Source of the DNA: Dipteronia dyeriana
Taxonomy: Eukaryota; Streptophyta; Magnoliopsida; Sapindales; Sapindaceae
Assembly: GCA_032871835.1 (NCBI GenBank)
Contig: CM065296.1
Coordinates: forward strand, 9,000,001 to 9,064,000
DNA: 64,000 nt
Reading direction: 5' to 3'
The first letter of the stretch is position 1; the number at the start of each line of letters is the position of its first letter. The notes under the pieces are model-generated. The model was not told where the DNA came from, made no database searches, and saw only the letters and a program-made list of their open reading frames with translations. Position numbers and translations under genes: made by a program. This document shows positions 47,871-60,800 of this stretch, in pieces.

Positions 47871-50800
47871 TTATGAAGAACCACCATTTGACTGAGAGAC
47901 CGATCTCAATTTTTCATATGCATCGGAACAGGCATGAGCGTAGACCGACAGAGCATGGAACAGCTCAGGCAACCGTGTCTTTAAGCTCCCTAGAGACTTT
48001 TCTCTCACTTGAGTACAATGTCTTTGGTGGGCAACGATCTCTTCTTCTAATCTCTTCTTCAAGCTCTCAACAGCAAATTGCTTCTCAGAAACAGGATCCT
48101 TGGTATTCACATCTTCACCTCTTTCTGCTTCTGTTCTCCTCTGCTGGTACTTGTGGTACCAGTCCTCGTATGCTTGATTCTTCCGCAGGTATTCCTTCCT
48201 GGTTTCCTCGCATTTTTCCTTTAGCTTCATCTCTTCTTCCTGATGAAATATTATGTTTTTTATCACACCAGCAAAAGATGAAATTGCGGATATGGCAAGG
48301 TCATCCTGAAGCCGTTCCAGATAATCATGCCACGAATGAAGAAGGGCTTGGATACGGGGATTCTGGGCTCTTGGCGGGGATAAGATTTTCTCTTTTAAGC
48401 TGCTTTCAATGGGGATTAGATTTAACTTTAACCAGCTGTTAAGAGCTTGTATGTACTGTTTTTGATGCATCACAAGCTTTTCAAACTGTAAATTCCATTC
48501 TAGGACAACACTATGGAGTTGGATAGTGCGCTCGTGATGGTGTTTGGTTGTTTCTTTGGGAGCAAGGGAAGAGTCAAGGGACTTGAGGTCTGAAACAAGC
48601 ACGTGCTGCTTGTCGTGATGTATACACATGTTTCCCCACATTTTCGCCATCCTGCAGTTAAGGCGAAAACAGGTAAGGTCATGATCAAATTACATTCTGG
48701 TGCAGATATCCCAAAAAAGAGATTCCAAAAGGATTGAATTTTTTTTTATAAACAACACTTGAATAAAACAGACAAGGACAACATTCAATTATCCTATAGT
48801 TGTTATATATAAAAACTTACCCATCAACAAGAGCAACAAGTTTTGGGTACAACTGCTCATCACGTAAGCGATTTACTTCGGAAACCGTTGAATCCAATGA
48901 CTGCATGTCAACTATATATCTCGTGTGCAGATGACTCACAGCTGCTTTTGTCTTTTCCATCGTTTCCATAGTAGCTTCACGTTTCTTCAGCTTATTTAGC
49001 ATAGCAACCTTCCTATGATACTCTAGCTTTATAAGCTCACCTTGCTATCAACAGAAAAAAAGAAGCATTACTAGGATTCAACAAATGATACAAACAACAT
49101 TTCAAACAAAAACTGAAGAATCACTAGAGACGATATTGTCCAACCGAAACCGAAGAAGATTCACCATAATTTGAAATAAAAGATTACTTGAAATGTACCT
49201 TAACTTCTTCATAGAGCTTCTTTTCCCATGCCATTAACTTATCCAAAACAGTAGCATGTGTTTCATATTCTTCTGAATCATAATTGTCCTTCGCAACTTC
49301 ACTATTCGGTATACCCATAAATGATCTATTCCAAGTAATAGCATGCATGACCCTCCGAGAATGATCGACAGTTGCTGTAGTCAGTAAAAAAGACACAAAG
49401 TTCAATCATAACAGAGAACATATTGTGGCCATATTCAAAAAAATATTCTATCAGTTCAACAACACCATCAGTGAACGACATTATCGCTGAGGGACCCTTT
49501 TTTAGATTCCTTGCACAGGGAATTACTTAGTTGAAGCTAAAACGCGAAACTGTTAAAATTTAACCAACTTTAAGATTTACATTAGAAAAAAAAAAAGCAA
49601 AAGAATAGATCCAATTATCCAAACCCAGATCCATTGACAAAAAAATAATGAAAAAGTCCATATAAAAGACAAAAAAATCAAACGCAAACTCCATTTTTTC
49701 ATATAAAAAAAGTTATTCATGCTACTTGACTTCACATTATAAAATTATGGCAGATCTACAACAACTTTATAGTGCAAAATTCAATCTAACATGAATCTAA
49801 AAACACAGAAAACAGATCGAAATTAAACTCAAGAATAGAATTTTACCCCGATTGTCAGCGAAATTAGAGTGATAATGCATCCTAGTGGCTTCAAGCAAAT
49901 TGGACACTTCCTGAGCAGTTTGTGAGGCCTTCAAGAACTGATCATCAATCAGATTCAAAACCTGCAACAAATTGACTGTTGTTGAAGTCGTTGGTGTTGT
50001 TGATCTCCTGCTAATCTCCAGAGGAGCTATTTTCGCGTGCTCGATTATCTCCCTTTTCTCCACCGCTACTTTTTCCGGCTCATTAACAACAACATTATTA
50101 TTACTATTGACACTATCTTTCTTGACATTATCATTAACATTATAAGTATTATTGCTAATGTTAATGTTATCGGCCATTGAATCGACATTGTTTGTGTTTG
50201 GTTTATCTGAAGCCATACTCGTTCCTGCCAAGTGGTGGTGGTGGTCATCCACATTGAAGAAATAATCCCACGCCATGTTCTGCACTGGACGCGCCTCTGG
50301 AGTTCTCGGAGAGGGAGTGGTTGTCGCCGCCGTCTCGCCGCCGCGGGCCCCGCCAACATTTTTTCCTTTTTTATCATGATTGTCGCCATTGTTGTTGTTT
50401 TTGTTTTTAGGTGTTTCTTCTACTTCGGTGTACTCTTCCTCTTCTTCTTCTTCCTCCTCTTCATCGTCGTCTTCAGTGATGGTGCAGTTGTCCATATCCA
50501 GAGCGTATTTCCGGTTCTTCAATGGAATCGCCGGCAAGCTGACGGTGCGCTTGACAGGGCTAGGAGAGAATTCAGGCAGCGGCGGAGGAGGAGGCGGGAG
50601 GTTGTCCATGGACGACGACGACGGTGGAGGAGGAGGAGGCGGCGGCGGGGTGGCATCTAGAGACTGGTGGTGGTCGTCGTCGTCCACAACAAGAATGGCT
50701 TCAGCCTCGCCGTGGCCGTAGTCACTCAAGGCGGCGCCGATGTTCTTTAGAGAGACGGAGAAGGCGGAGTGTGCGGCGGCGAAGGCGTTCCTAGAAACAA

Positions 50801-50882
50801 CGGCGTCCTTCATTAGGTTCCGACGGTCTTTGCAGCGCGCAACTGATTCTTCATTGTCTATTTTCGACTGAGCACAACCCAT
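47871..50882 (-). CDS. DUF630/DUF632 protein (NRG2/REL2 type)
   Basis: Four exons: 49847-50882, 49199-49374, 48821-49044, 47871-48651; total 2217 nt, 738 residues. DUF630 fills residues 1-60 (MGCAQSKIDNEESVARCKDR). MGCxxS is a good N-myristoylation and palmitoylation start, so membrane attachment is likely. A low-complexity middle follows: poly-Pro blocks (about 78-103), an acidic Glu run (about 137-150) and Asn-rich sequence. DUF632 runs from about 300 to 650, with TKAAVSHLHTRYIVDMQS and RDEQLYPKLVALVDG as strongly conserved pieces, mostly coiled coil. Family members include NRG2 (nitrate signalling), REL2 (leaf rolling) and APSR1; which one this matches is not clear. A Harbinger-like MITE lies about 430 bp upstream of the start. 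Confidence 0.93.
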
Positions 50883-51308
50883 TTTTTTTCTTTTTTTCTT
50901 TTTTTAGGAAAAAATCTTTAATCTTTCTTCACAAACTTGATTTGATTTGACACACTACATGAAAAGGAGAAAATAATGGTGAGAATCTAAAAGAGCTTAG
51001 ATGAGGAGGTTTTTTTCAGAGGGAGAGAGAGAGAGTGGTGCCAAGCTAGTGCCTAGTAGTACACAGAGAGTGATCAGAGACTGCTTTGTTGTACTCAAGC
51101 GAGTGTAGCTTCAGTCCGTCTACTCGCTTCATTTCCATTACGAGGTGTCCTTCTCATTCATTTGTTAAATTAACGGTCACATTTCCTGAGGTTACTAATA
51201 CCACGTCGTTTTGATACCCTTTCAGACAAAAACTTCCTTTGGTTGATTATCCACCCTTTTACCGTACCATCTAGAACGGCTTAGATTTTATGTAATGAGA
51301 TTCTCTTA
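50883..51308. other. Promoter and leader of the DUF630/DUF632 gene
   Basis: The leader before the ATG is rich in A and T on either strand, with a GAGA stretch at 51019-51034 (CTCTCT on the sense strand). No TATA box stands out. The right edge is the TTA target site of the MITE. Confidence 0.55.
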
Positions 51309-51999
51309 GGGTGCGTTTGGTACGCGGGACGGTATGATACAATTTTCTCTTGTTCCACGTTTGGCACGCTATTAATGTGGGATGGGACGGGACGGGATGG
51401 GACAGAACGGGTGGGATAAAAACCATGAAAAATTGTCCCACCTCAGACCCTCGGCCAGACTTGTCCCATGCATGGGACAAGTCTAGAAAAGACATTTTTG
51501 CCCTCAAATATTACAAAAATTACAACTATATATATTTTAAAACCCTATCAGTCTTCTCTCAATCTCCTTTGCTCTCGCCTTCTCTCAATCTCACGCCTTC
51601 TCTCCTCTCTCCAATACGATAAAATGTTCTTCTCTCCAAACCGTCGCAACTCCTCGCCGATTGGTTTGCCGACGTGCATATACACCGTCGAGCATGCCCG
51701 CGATCTTCCCACTGGAGAATCCCCACCACCGAGACAACCCCCAAAACCCTTCCAAGAAAAATTGAAGAATCCAGAATTTGATCCAAATATGAGAAGTTTT
51801 TTTTTTTTAATAATAATTTGTTATAAACATTAGAAAGGGCGGGGTGGATACTTTGGTCATTTGCACCTCTTGTCCCAGCCACACCAAACGTATGACAATA
51901 CAATTCAAAGTTCTGTCCTATACATTCCAAACACAATACGGAACAACTGTCCCGTCATGTCTCACTCTGTCCCGTCCCATCTCTGTGCAAAACGCACCC
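51309..51999. mobile_element. PIF/Harbinger-like MITE
   Basis: A 691-bp element with perfect terminal inverted repeats GGGTGCGTTT / AAACGCACCC is flanked on both sides by TTA (51306-51308 and 52000-52002), the Harbinger target. Subterminal blocks rich in GGGACGGGA and its complement TCCCGTCCC extend the inverted similarity. The CT-rich centre (51550-51620) gives chance open frames. No transposase is present. Confidence 0.85.
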
Positions 52000-52825
52000 T
52001 TAAAGCTATGTCTCTCGGTGTGGTTTAGTCGTGTTTTTCTCTCCTAAATCACAAATTTATCACAATAATAATTTTTTAAAACAAAACGGACTGGTCAGAT
52101 CGATGAGATGGGAATATTCAAGGAAAGCAAAAAATCTAAAATTGAAACCGATTTGGGGAATAATATGTAATGAGAATTAAGTGAATACAATTTGTATGTC
52201 TTTCAAATCTACCAGCAAAAGATTATCAGTTCGAATTATATTCTAAAAGAATAATATGTATTAGGTGAAGGTGGGAAAAATTTAGTTGTTTTACTTGTAA
52301 ATTTCAACTTGGCAGAAGTTGATCAATCAACATCCCACGTCCCAATCGAACAAGTAATTTTGTGACATTGGCTGTTGAGAAATGAACCAATGTCAATATT
52401 AGAATTGCTTTCATTCTTTCAAAAAAATATAGTTGGCTCATTTTCGTGAATCTAAATTCGGAGGAAGAGTGAGGCGGGGTTTGTCTTATTCTCTTTTTTT
52501 TTTTCTTTTTCATTTTTAGTATTAAAAGAACTTATTTTAAGCTGGTAAAGTAAAACCACTTAAAATTAAAACACTCTCATTTGTTTGATTTTTTATTTGG
52601 GACTTAAGTGGTTTTGATTTTATTATTTTACCCTTCTTTCAAGTTTTTAACAAACCATTTAATTTTCGAATACTTTATTTTTATTTTTAATGTATTTTTA
52701 TTTTTTAACAAATTTGTATTTTTAAATAAAATTATTTGTTTAAATAAATAAAAAAGGTGCAGTAGAGGTGATTCAACAGCAACCATAGCGATCGGGAAAC
52801 AATTCCTCCATAAACGACTCCTCCT

Positions 52826-52879
52826 CCACGAGCAACAACTCCTCCTTGATCTCCACGAGCAACAACTCCTCCTTGATCT
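52826..52879. repeat. 27-bp tandem duplication
   Basis: Two perfect copies, starting CCACGAGCAACAACTCC at 52826 and 52853. They cause the repetitive RRSCCSW pattern in minus-strand frames, which I do not take as coding. Confidence 0.95.
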
Positions 52880-53404
52880 CTCAACACTGGCTTCCACCAC
52901 CGCCTGCTTCCGCCATCAATCCACATCCAAGCAATCGCAACTCCATTTCAATAAGGTTATCAACTCCTCAACGGTGGCGACGACGCCCACTAAGGCCACG
53001 AACGTGTTGCCACTGCCTCTCTACATAACAACGAGGTGATCTTCACGGCAATCTACTACCTCCTCCTCTTGCAGTGGCACGAGAAGATTGGAAATTCAAC
53101 GTCTCTCCTCACGGTTTCATAGCTTCCGACATCTCATCGGAGGCAATGAGGAGGCCGACCGGTATCCTCCGATCAAAGCCTAGGGAGACGATGCCATCAC
53201 CGACATCTCCTCATAGATTAATATATGGTTAGGTTAGTATTAAGGTTAGGGATATATTTGTCTAGGAAATTGGGGATTTGTTTGGTTCAAGGTTATTTTC
53301 GATAATTTATAAATCGTATAAGGTTAATTGACAAAGTAGCTATAAATGTTGTAATTATAACTTATTATATAACTGAAAAGTCGAAACTTTTAGCTTTTTT
53401 CATT

Positions 53405-53440
53405 GTATAGATATAGATATAGATATAGATATATATCTCT
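53405..53440. repeat. (ATAGAT)n microsatellite
   Basis: About five copies of the hexamer lie in intergenic DNA. Confidence 0.9.
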
Positions 53441-54862
53441 TAAAATAAGATATAAATTTTTAAAAAAATAATTATCTTAATTTAAATTAAAAGAGATAAT
53501 AAAATTTATTTAAAAAAAAAACAAACACCCCTGAGTTCATATATATGATTACGTAATCCCCCAGGCCCGGATAACAAAATCCAACAAGTCAAACTTTCGG
53601 CTGAAAAGTGGAAGACATTTTGTTCATATGTCTGCCCTACAAGGTGCTTGCATTTCTGTTGGAGTGGGCCTACTACTATAATTTCTCATAGAGCCCTCTA
53701 TAAAGAACAACGTCTTAAAATCAAATACATGCCTACATGTCTATAAATTTAAATAGAAAAGCAAATAAAAATTTAGCACTGCCAAGGTAGCTAGAGGAAG
53801 AAAAGACCTATTTTGCATATTTCAATTTCTTTAGTTTTTTTAAAGTTTAAAATTAATTGATAATTCAATATGCTTTTTGTGTAAGTGAGAGTAATGCACA
53901 TAAAAAAGAACTAGCAAAGTAACATAATTTCGGCAAGATATATGAGAATGGATAGCAGTAATAGCACATATGACATCCATCGCCACAAACATGATTTTAA
54001 CAAGTTACAACAACAGGCCAACTCTCGAAAAATTCATTTCCCAAGAGCTCTGACCTGAATTGATTGTGCAAAACCTACTTACAAATGCTTGATACAAAAC
54101 TGTTGCCTCTTCATCGTTTAACAAGAGCTCCGGCACCTGAAATGATTGTGTACAATCCATCCATATTCTGCAAAGAAATCACGATAGTTGAAGAACTTAG
54201 AAGAAACACAAGCATATCATTGTGACACCAAAATCTGCCAGAGACCAGAAGTGTGTAGGTCGATTCATATTCATTAGTTTGTGTCTGTGGACCTTTGTGT
54301 CTAATACTGCTTATATATGTTATTTTCAGATAAAACTAAGTTACTTTTATATCTGTAGCAACCATATCATGCTGAGAGCATAGGACATTGAAAGACATAA
54401 GATTCTCCCAAAATTGAAATTACATTGGAAACAGATTCTGTTCAATTTCCAGGTGTTCTCTAATAACAACATTGGTGTTTAGACATGCATGTCAATGCAA
54501 GCTCATAGACGCCCTGTTAAATATATAAGATAAATAAGTTAACAATCACAGCAACCCACCATCATAGTCTAAGAAGATAACAAAATGAAGTGAGGTAACA
54601 TAGTGAAACTAACGAAACATCTTTAACTGAAAACAAGCGTGAAAATAAGATTATAGGATTGAGAAGTTTTACCAGCATACTTATTTGACAGTGGGAAGGG
54701 AACACTCTAATTTAACTTATCTTCAACTTATGAACACTGACGATCCATCATTTCAGTTATGTGCTTCAATATTACTGTACACATCAACATCGGCGAAAAT
54801 TTATTCACAGAACAAATACCAGTGAATATCTTCTATTGAAGTACTCACCAAATGGAGTAAAT

Positions 54863-57800
54863 TCAAAATTTGGACTTGAGCTTGGTCTTCAGTCTTCTGA
54901 GCTCCTCTCCTTGTCGCTAAAAGAAATTCCAGTGCCCGATTTAATAACATGATCGAGGAATAGAGCAGTAATATCACAGAAACTCCAGTTGACTAAATTC
55001 CGAGGAGAAATTAGTATGATACCTTATACAGCGCTTTCAATGCACGGTCTGATCTTTCTTGTTGCAAGCACCATTCCATAGCCATATCATATTCTAGTGT
55101 GTTAGGTTGAGAACAATGTGATGTAGACAGGACTTCTCTCTAGGTAACAAAAGCATCCAAACATTAACAATAGGACTAAAATGATAACAACAAAAAAAAG
55201 GTGTTGGGTTCCAGAAATTTGCATGACACGAGAGGAAAATAGTTTTACCATCTCTCGTGGCACCTGGAATTTAAGTTTCTCGATAATAATATGGCCAACA
55301 AATGTTGACTGCTTTTTAGTAGAGCAAAGAGCTCGTTTGCTGCCAATAAGAGGCCTGCAAGTGAAGAAACAAAACATAATAAAAAATTAAAATTAAAATT
55401 AACCACACCCCCAAAAAGTAAGTAGCATATTGTATATAAACAGTTAAAAGATTGTAACTGTTCCTATACAATAAATAAATAAATAAATCAAAAGTCAGCC
55501 AAAATGAGATAAAAAAAACATCAGAATTTTAGGCTTGCATATAAGAAAGAGCAAATTATGTATTTAAACTCTCAACACACCCTCTCATGAAAAGACCAGA
55601 TTTAATTAATAAAATGGCTTTTTTGTTTAGAATCGAATATAAAACCTCTCAGTCAAACAAGATATGACACCTCGGAGCCATTAGTCCAGAAATCACAAGC
55701 TTACAAGGAAAGGCCTAACAATAATATTCAAACTCTTAACAATCACTATAAAACAACTTCAAACTTACAAAAATGCTAGTCAAGTACCAATCACATAAAA
55801 TATTTAAAATTTAAGACCATCTCCGATGCATGTCTTATTGTCAATGTCAAATTTGACACAAAAAAGTGTAAAATGCTATATATTTGATACAACAATTTAA
55901 CATTGTGCTCCAATGCACAGTTGTATTTAACATGTTATTTTTATTATTTTATTAATTAAAATTATAAAAGTCAACATTTACCATTAATGCATTCATTAAA
56001 ATACTGAAGAATGGTTAGACGAAATAGATTTCGATTAAAATATCATTAATGTATATTAAATTTAAATTATTTTAAATATTTTAAATATATATATAATGGT
56101 ATTTTTTGTAATTAAAAAATGTGCATTTATTGTTGTGCCAAATTTGACATATGTTATACTATGTGGCAAATTTGGCACACAATATAGCATATGTCAAATT
56201 TAACAGAGTATTTGGCACTGCATTGGAGGAAGGCTTTTGCACTCTATGTTAAATTTTAATATTGTCACACTAATTTGACACTGCATTAGAGATGTCTAAG
56301 TATTAACCATTAAACTTGACATCGATTGATCTGATTAAACCCTAAAACAGTTCATCCTTAAATTTGCCACATCTCCAAAACAAGTGGTACATAACCAACC
56401 ATTTGACTTAGACAAATTTTCAATCAAGAGCATTGCATGAAATCAAAAGAAAATACTTAAACTAAAGAAGAGTTCATCTTGATGCAACAACAGTAAAATG
56501 CATGAAGGCAAGATTGATGAAACTTAGATGCAGTCTGTGCTGTCACAGTCCAAAAAACAATCGAGTACATACATTGATCGATAAAATATGGAATTTGGCT
56601 TTGACGAGATAGTTACAATTTCAATAACAACTTAATCCAAAAGCTAAGTTTATACGTAGGGGCTCAAACACTAGTTTCTAAGCTTTACCACTCTTTCACA
56701 AGCAAGACCAATGAATTCATCGTGTGGACTAGGGATAGAAATTTCACCCGAACCGCGTGTGTCAGGCATGGGTTTTGTAATTCAAGTCACGAGGGTTGGG
56801 TTCGGGTGTAAAAAGTTAGACCCAAACCCGCGAACCCAAATATTTAAAAAAACTCAAATTCAAAACGACGCAAATGAGCAAATTAGAATTCTAATCTCAA
56901 AACGATGTCGCTTTGGGTTCGCGGGTTGAAACTCGAAACCAAATAATTTCGTGAGTTCACATGCGTATTCGGGTTTTATCAAAACCTTCGGGTCGAAATT
57001 TGAACCCGCAAAATTATTCGGGTTCAGATTGGAATGTATGTCACGGCTTCGGGTTTGGCAAAACCTATCCCGTTGATAACCTTAAATGTGAACTAAACAT
57101 GCAGAACACATTCACATATTGATAATTCGATATAAAATGGTCATTTGGATAAAATTTGAAAAGAAGAAAAGAAAACCCGTGATCAAACTAGCTCTGCTAT
57201 AGGTTGGAACTTGAAACCAAATAATTTCATGAGTCCGCAGACGTATTCGGGTTTTATCAAAACCTTCGGGTCGAAATCTGAACCCGTAAAATTATTCGGG
57301 TTCAGGTTGGAATGTATGTCGCGGCTTCGGGTTTGGCAAAACCTATCTCGTTGCCAACCTTAAATGTGGACTAAACATGCAGAACACATTCACATATTGA
57401 TAATTCAATATAAAATGGTCATTTGGATAAAATTTGAAACGAAAAGAAAACATTGTGATCAAACTGGCTCGGCTATCATGTTATGTAACAGCTCGATCTA
57501 AACACTTGATTTGATGGGTTCTAAACTTTTACACTCTTAACAACAAAAAGTAAAATAAGTCGGCATATGTTACAAGCAAGACCAACGAATTCATCATGTG
57601 GACTAAATCAAATCGACATTGATATCATGACCTCTTAATCAAATTGGCCTTGATATCATGTTAAGTAGCCACACAATCCAAAAGCTTGATCTGATAGGCA
57701 ATGGTCCTACCTCACACTGATATCATGACCTCTTAATCAAATTGACCCAAATATCATGTTAAGTACCACACAATCCAAAAGCTTGATCTGATGGGCAATG

Positions 57801-60800
57801 GTCCTACCTCTAACTTTTAACAAAAATTAATCAATGACATCATCTGTTGTCGCCAATGACATCCTAAATCAAAATCAGGAAGTAATGATGGGGAATTAAA
57901 TTATCATTATTATTTATCTAGATATTAGTAATTATCATTATTATGTATCTAGATATTAGTAATTATCATTATCATTTATCTAGATATTAGTAATTATCAT
58001 ATTGTGTTTAAAATAATTATCTCCTTAAGAGATTAGTTTAGGTTTTATTTATCTTTATCAGGAGTTAGCTGTTTATCTCTTTTATATTGTTAGCTATAAA
58101 TAGGCCCCTTCAGAGCCTATTGCAATCAAACTTGATGAATTGAATTGAACGAATTGATTGATTAGTTTTCCAATCTCTATTTCTTCCGTGATTCTCCCCT
58201 TTTCTATTTCCAATCCCTAACTCTCTCTGTTTCGAATCCTTAATTCTCTCTATTTCTATCTAAAGTCTCAATCTAGTTCATATTTCTAGTGTTGGTCCTA
58301 CGTCAGGTAAAGAGGAAATCCACTAAATTACATGTAGCAATTCAAAATGTCACACTTTCTCCAAATTATCTACCAATAAATTAATATGACAAAGCAAGAT
58401 ACAGGCAACCTCGATTTAGTACAAGCATAGTTGAATGGTTCAAGTTTGCACAAATACCTCCCATTTGATAGCAATAAGCATCCCTCATCTAATTTCGCTA
58501 TGACCATCTCCGCTACTGCTTCTTTTTTGAATATAGCATACGCTTGCCCTTCAACATAAACAAAACTAAACGTCATAATTGAGTTTAACAACATCTTCTC
58601 TTGTTTTTAATATAACATACGCTTGCCTTCCAACATAAATAAAACTTATTGTCATAATTGAACTATAACAACATGAGCAACTTCATCTTGGTTGCCTTTA
58701 TATTTTTTGGGTAAGAATATAAAATATGGGCATTTCGTAAATTCTTTAAGACATCAAGACACAAAATAGCCACAAAATCCATGATGCTAAGTTGGCTTGC
58801 AAGGAAAGAAATTGACGACTAGAAATCAAAGAATAGGGTCTAAAATGAAAGGTTAGCTTTTGGGAATTGAATAAACAGCTTGGTCAGTCGTCTTAGTGTA
58901 ATAAATGAACCGATAACTAATATAATTCCAATAAGCCCCCAACAACAAAATAAGTAGTACCACATTGTAACTAATATGAGCTACAATACATAAACATCTT
59001 CTTCTAATCCTAAAGATCAAAACCATCTGGTATTTGAACACCCAAAAGAGCATTTACCATAGAGAGAAACCAAATATGTAGAGCTTGTTGGATTCACTAT
59101 CTGAAAATGACTCAAGATAGCCACAATATCCTCGTTGTTAAGTTGGCTTGCAAGGAAAAAATGGATGACTATAGAGGATATTGTTGGGGGTACCTGTATG
59201 AAGTCGAGCCTTTTTTGTGATGCATCGCTTACCTCCCATTATCTTCGCCAACTTTCTTAGTTTCTTCACAAGCTTCAGAATTCCTCCAACCTTTTTAGAC
59301 TTCCATTGCTCCTTTCTATCCCACTATTTCTTCTCATCATTCTTTGTTTTAACTCTAAACAAGTTTTTGTTTGAATGGAAAATGATGAGTATCATTGTTC
59401 TTATATTCCTCCATCCATCAAAATTAACACCTTTATGAATAATAATATCCACAAACCTTTCTTGCTGTCATTTAAGGAGATTTTAATGAAAGTTTCTCTA
59501 TTATTCTGAAATTTTTCCATCCATAGCTAATAATAGTTAAATCTACGAATATGAAAGATCTTCCTTTCATTGTTATCTTTCGCAGCTTCTAACAAGCAGT
59601 TACCCAACCAATGAGCACATTCCACTCCCATGTTCATATCATAACTTCAAAGTCTACTTCTTCCTGTAATCTTGATTTATGTTTCCTTCAGATTGCTCAT
59701 CAATTCCAGAGTAAAGATCGTATGCTCAATCCTAAAACACCTATTAAAATGTTTGTATCACCTCTCTCCCCACCGTTACCCCTACTACTCTAATAAATTA
59801 TTGTTTATCCCTATAGATGGGAAAGGTTGTCTCAATATAGCGTGGGGCTTTGATTTTAGGAGAAACTTGAATGATAAAGAGATTGAGGGATTGTTTTCTC
59901 TTCTCTATTTGTTGGACGGTCTCTTTAAATATGGGAGGAGAAGATAAGAGGGCATGGTCTGAATTCTAAAGGAATATCCTCTTTTAAGTCTTTCTTTGAG
60001 TGGTTTGTAAATGATGAGTCTCACTCATTGTTTGGGCATGATAATGTAGTTTGGAAGTCAAAAGTTCCGAACAAAATCAAATTTTTGGGATGGCTGATAG
60101 CTAGTGGCAAAGTTAATATTTGTGATATTATTCGAAATAAATACCCTATACTTTGTCTTCTCCCCTTTTGGTGTGTGTTATGTGCCGGAATTCTGAAGAA
60201 AATTTGAATCACCTTTTTTCTTCTCCATTGTCCGATGACGGTAAAGTTATGGAGTAAGTTGTTTTCAATGGGGGGATTGAAATGGGCTGCACATTGTTTG
60301 TGATCTCTTTCTTTTTGGAAGATTTTAAAGCTTTTGGGGAGAAGGCTAAAAAAGGAAAATGTAGTGGAATATCAAAAATCACATGATATATAAGACTTAA
60401 ATAAATGCGACTAAAAGTCTTAGATCTATCATGGATACTTTCAAAAGCAAGAGATGTTATTGGTTGTCGAGGGTCATGACTTAATTTTTTACTATCACAA
60501 TGTGTAAAACCCTTTTTGATAGTCTATCATGTCGTTTCTTATCTTACTAAAAAGGAAAAGAAAAAGATAATTAATTTCGTGATATTGAAAATTGTTGATT
60601 CCTTGAAAAAGATTGTTAATTTCATGATATTGAAAATAATTGATTCCTTTTTTTCATACCAGAGTGTGGGCTCAAAATAGCATTTCGCTGAACCATCTTT
60701 GCTGTGCAAGATTCCTCAAAGGCATGCCATATTATATCCTGAAGTAAAATCAATAGGTAAATTTTTATGTTAGATAACCTCTTGAGAAAAAAAATATACC

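Larger units (their letters stand above)
52003..54862. other. Intergenic region and 3' flank of the ASI1-like gene
   Basis: AT-rich DNA. It contains a 27-bp tandem duplication (52826-52879, unit CCACGAGCAACAACTCC...) inside a C-rich island at 52760-53210 that has no intact frame, and an (ATAGAT)n microsatellite at 53405-53440. The part from about 53940 to 54862 is less AT-biased and may hold 3' UTR of the minus-strand ASI1-like gene. No protein is recognised. Confidence 0.55.

Noticed and set aside
50232..50721. Gly/Arg- and Ser-rich plus-strand frames of 113-142 codons
   Set aside because: They are the antisense of the poly-Pro and poly-Glu blocks of the DUF630/DUF632 gene.
51350..51936. 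Overlapping frames of 90-125 codons
   Set aside because: They lie wholly or mostly within the MITE and have no known domain.
52628..52926. Minus-strand frame with repeated RRSCCSW
   Set aside because: It is produced by a 27-bp DNA tandem duplication and has no conserved protein features.
52534..53535. Possible large non-autonomous transposon around the C-rich island
   Set aside because: The candidate ends (ACTCTCATTTGTTTG and GGGGTGTTTGTTTT) match only weakly and no target duplication was found.
59217..59793. Phe/Leu-rich plus-strand frames of 60-73 codons
   Set aside because: They are hydrophobic through T-rich composition, lie antisense in an intron, and join no LINE domain.
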